From an uncultured Oscillospiraceae bacterium (GTDB lineage Bacteria > Bacillota > Clostridia > Oscillospirales > Oscillospiraceae), in the NCBI GenBank assembly GCA_934654755.1, contig CAKUGQ010000019.1:1-35827 (forward strand): a stretch of 35,827 nucleotides of DNA. The letters are read 5' to 3'. The translations under genes were made by a program, and so were the position numbers. Under the pieces are notes generated by a model. It was not told the origin of the DNA. It saw only the letters and a program-made list of their open reading frames with translations, and made no database searches. How positions within the stretch are numbered: the first letter of the stretch is position 1; every line of letters starts with the position of its first letter. Positions 35,464 through 35,827 of the stretch are shown here, piece by piece.

Positions 35464-35508
35464 TTGTGTGTAAAGATATACCAAAACCAAGGAAACCTTG
35501 TTAAATAG
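35212..35508 (+). pseudogene. Truncated Rhs core fragment without toxin tip
   Basis: The frame reads VDGAMSLYYFVTNLQGD through ETELYYLQSRYY and then fifteen unrelated residues (LCVKIYQNQGNLVK region) to a TAG. No toxin domain follows, and no ribosome binding site precedes the internal ATG at 35224. It is a core left behind after loss of its tip and immunity gene. From 35509 to 35692 I see no gene; the stretch is AT-rich. Confidence 0.85.
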
Positions 35509-35692
35509 GGCTTCTCGGGCTTTATTCTTTGTGATCGGATCTTTCAGATATATCATTTATGCTGAAATATCGTGCGCATAATGTAAGAGCTGAAAATAAT
35601 AAAAGTCTGAGTGGTTAACATCTGTAGATCAAAGTGAAATGATAAAACGAAACTTGCCGATTTCCCATAAACATGTATTTTTGCAAAACGCC

Positions 35693-35721
35693 TTGACAAG
35701 CGTCCGAAAACGGACTATAAT
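35693..35721 (+). promoter_or_regulatory. Perfect consensus promoter with palindromic spacer operator
   Basis: TTGACA (35693-35698) and TATAAT (35716-35721) are exactly 17 bases apart. The spacer holds GTCCGAAAACGGAC (35702-35715), an inverted repeat suited to a TetR-like repressor. The transcript would run directly into the terminator hairpin beginning five bases after the -10. Confidence 0.85.
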
Positions 35722-35725
35722 GAAA

Positions 35726-35758
35726 CACAGAGTCCGAAACAGGACTCTGTGCTTTTTT
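35726..35758 (+). terminator. Terminator hairpin in the transcription start region
   Basis: CACAGAGTCC (35726-35735) pairs perfectly with GGACTCTGTG (35742-35751) over GAAACA, followed by C and six T. Its core resembles the operator in the promoter spacer. Confidence 0.8.
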
Positions 35759-35827
35759 GTAGAAAGAAAACCACCGGCAGTGCCGGTGGTTCCAAAAAGC
35801 TTTAGCTATGCCTAGAAAAAGGAACCT
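35757..35827 (+). mobile_element. Right copy of the terminal inverted repeat, probable insertion-element end
   Basis: Exact reverse complement of 3-73. It begins directly at the T-tract of the preceding terminator, as the left copy does. The element body lies outside the window. Confidence 0.6.

Noticed and set aside
25611..35508. Type VI secretion-linked Rhs
   Set aside because: The protein has a Sec signal peptide and no PAAR or VgrG domain, and the surrounding genes indicate a Gram-positive host.

Overview
The window reads as a chromosomal segment from a GC-rich member of the Clostridia, most plausibly the Oscillospiraceae. The grounds are the hrcA-grpE-dnaK-dnaJ operon under a CIRCE operator, Gram-positive type DnaK, a type III pantothenate kinase, SLH-domain surface anchoring, a FemX-like enzyme, and strong sigma-A promoters with 17-18 bp spacers. 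Placement below the class is inference. The first and last ~71 bases are the same sequence in opposite orientation, each abutting a Rho-independent terminator, so the window is probably an assembly contig bounded by two copies of a dispersed element.

Region 1 (0.1-4.2 kb, minus strand) is a packed operon: a His-rich CsoR-type metal regulator, lepA, rnhA, lspA and an RluA-family pseudouridine synthase. Region 2 (4.3-9.1 kb, plus) is the heat-shock operon hrcA-grpE-dnaK-dnaJ with promoter, CIRCE and terminator. Region 3 (9.3-12.5 kb, minus) has three small uncharacterised proteins, then gltX with its own promoter, translationally coupled to a TetR regulator.

Region 4 (12.5-25.2 kb, mostly plus) holds a metallophosphoesterase overlapping coaX, a small membrane protein, a damaged adenylation-domain/TM/SGNH gene, an alpha/beta hydrolase, a secreted lysozyme-like SLH protein, truA with an ArsC/Spx-like gene, cca, guanine deaminase, and a FemX-like aminoacyltransferase. 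It mixes housekeeping RNA and cofactor genes with cell-envelope functions.

Region 5 (25.2-35.5 kb, plus) is the most interesting part: a WapA/Rhs-type polymorphic toxin locus. A signal-peptide-bearing ~2100-residue YD-repeat protein, interrupted by one in-frame amber codon, ends in a PD-(D/E)xK nuclease-like tip and is followed by a candidate immunity gene. Downstream are a remnant toxin tail with its own candidate immunity gene, a startless second Rhs core joined to an AHH-nuclease tip with a candidate immunity gene, and a third truncated core. The three core copies are near-identical direct repeats, while the tips and immunity genes are unrelated and visibly AT-richer. This is the layout expected of tip replacement by homologous recombination. 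A 26-bp hairpin sequence occurs once just upstream of the locus and once inside its distal end.

The right end (35.7-35.8 kb) has a perfect consensus promoter with a palindromic spacer, running straight into a terminator hairpin and then the terminal repeat.
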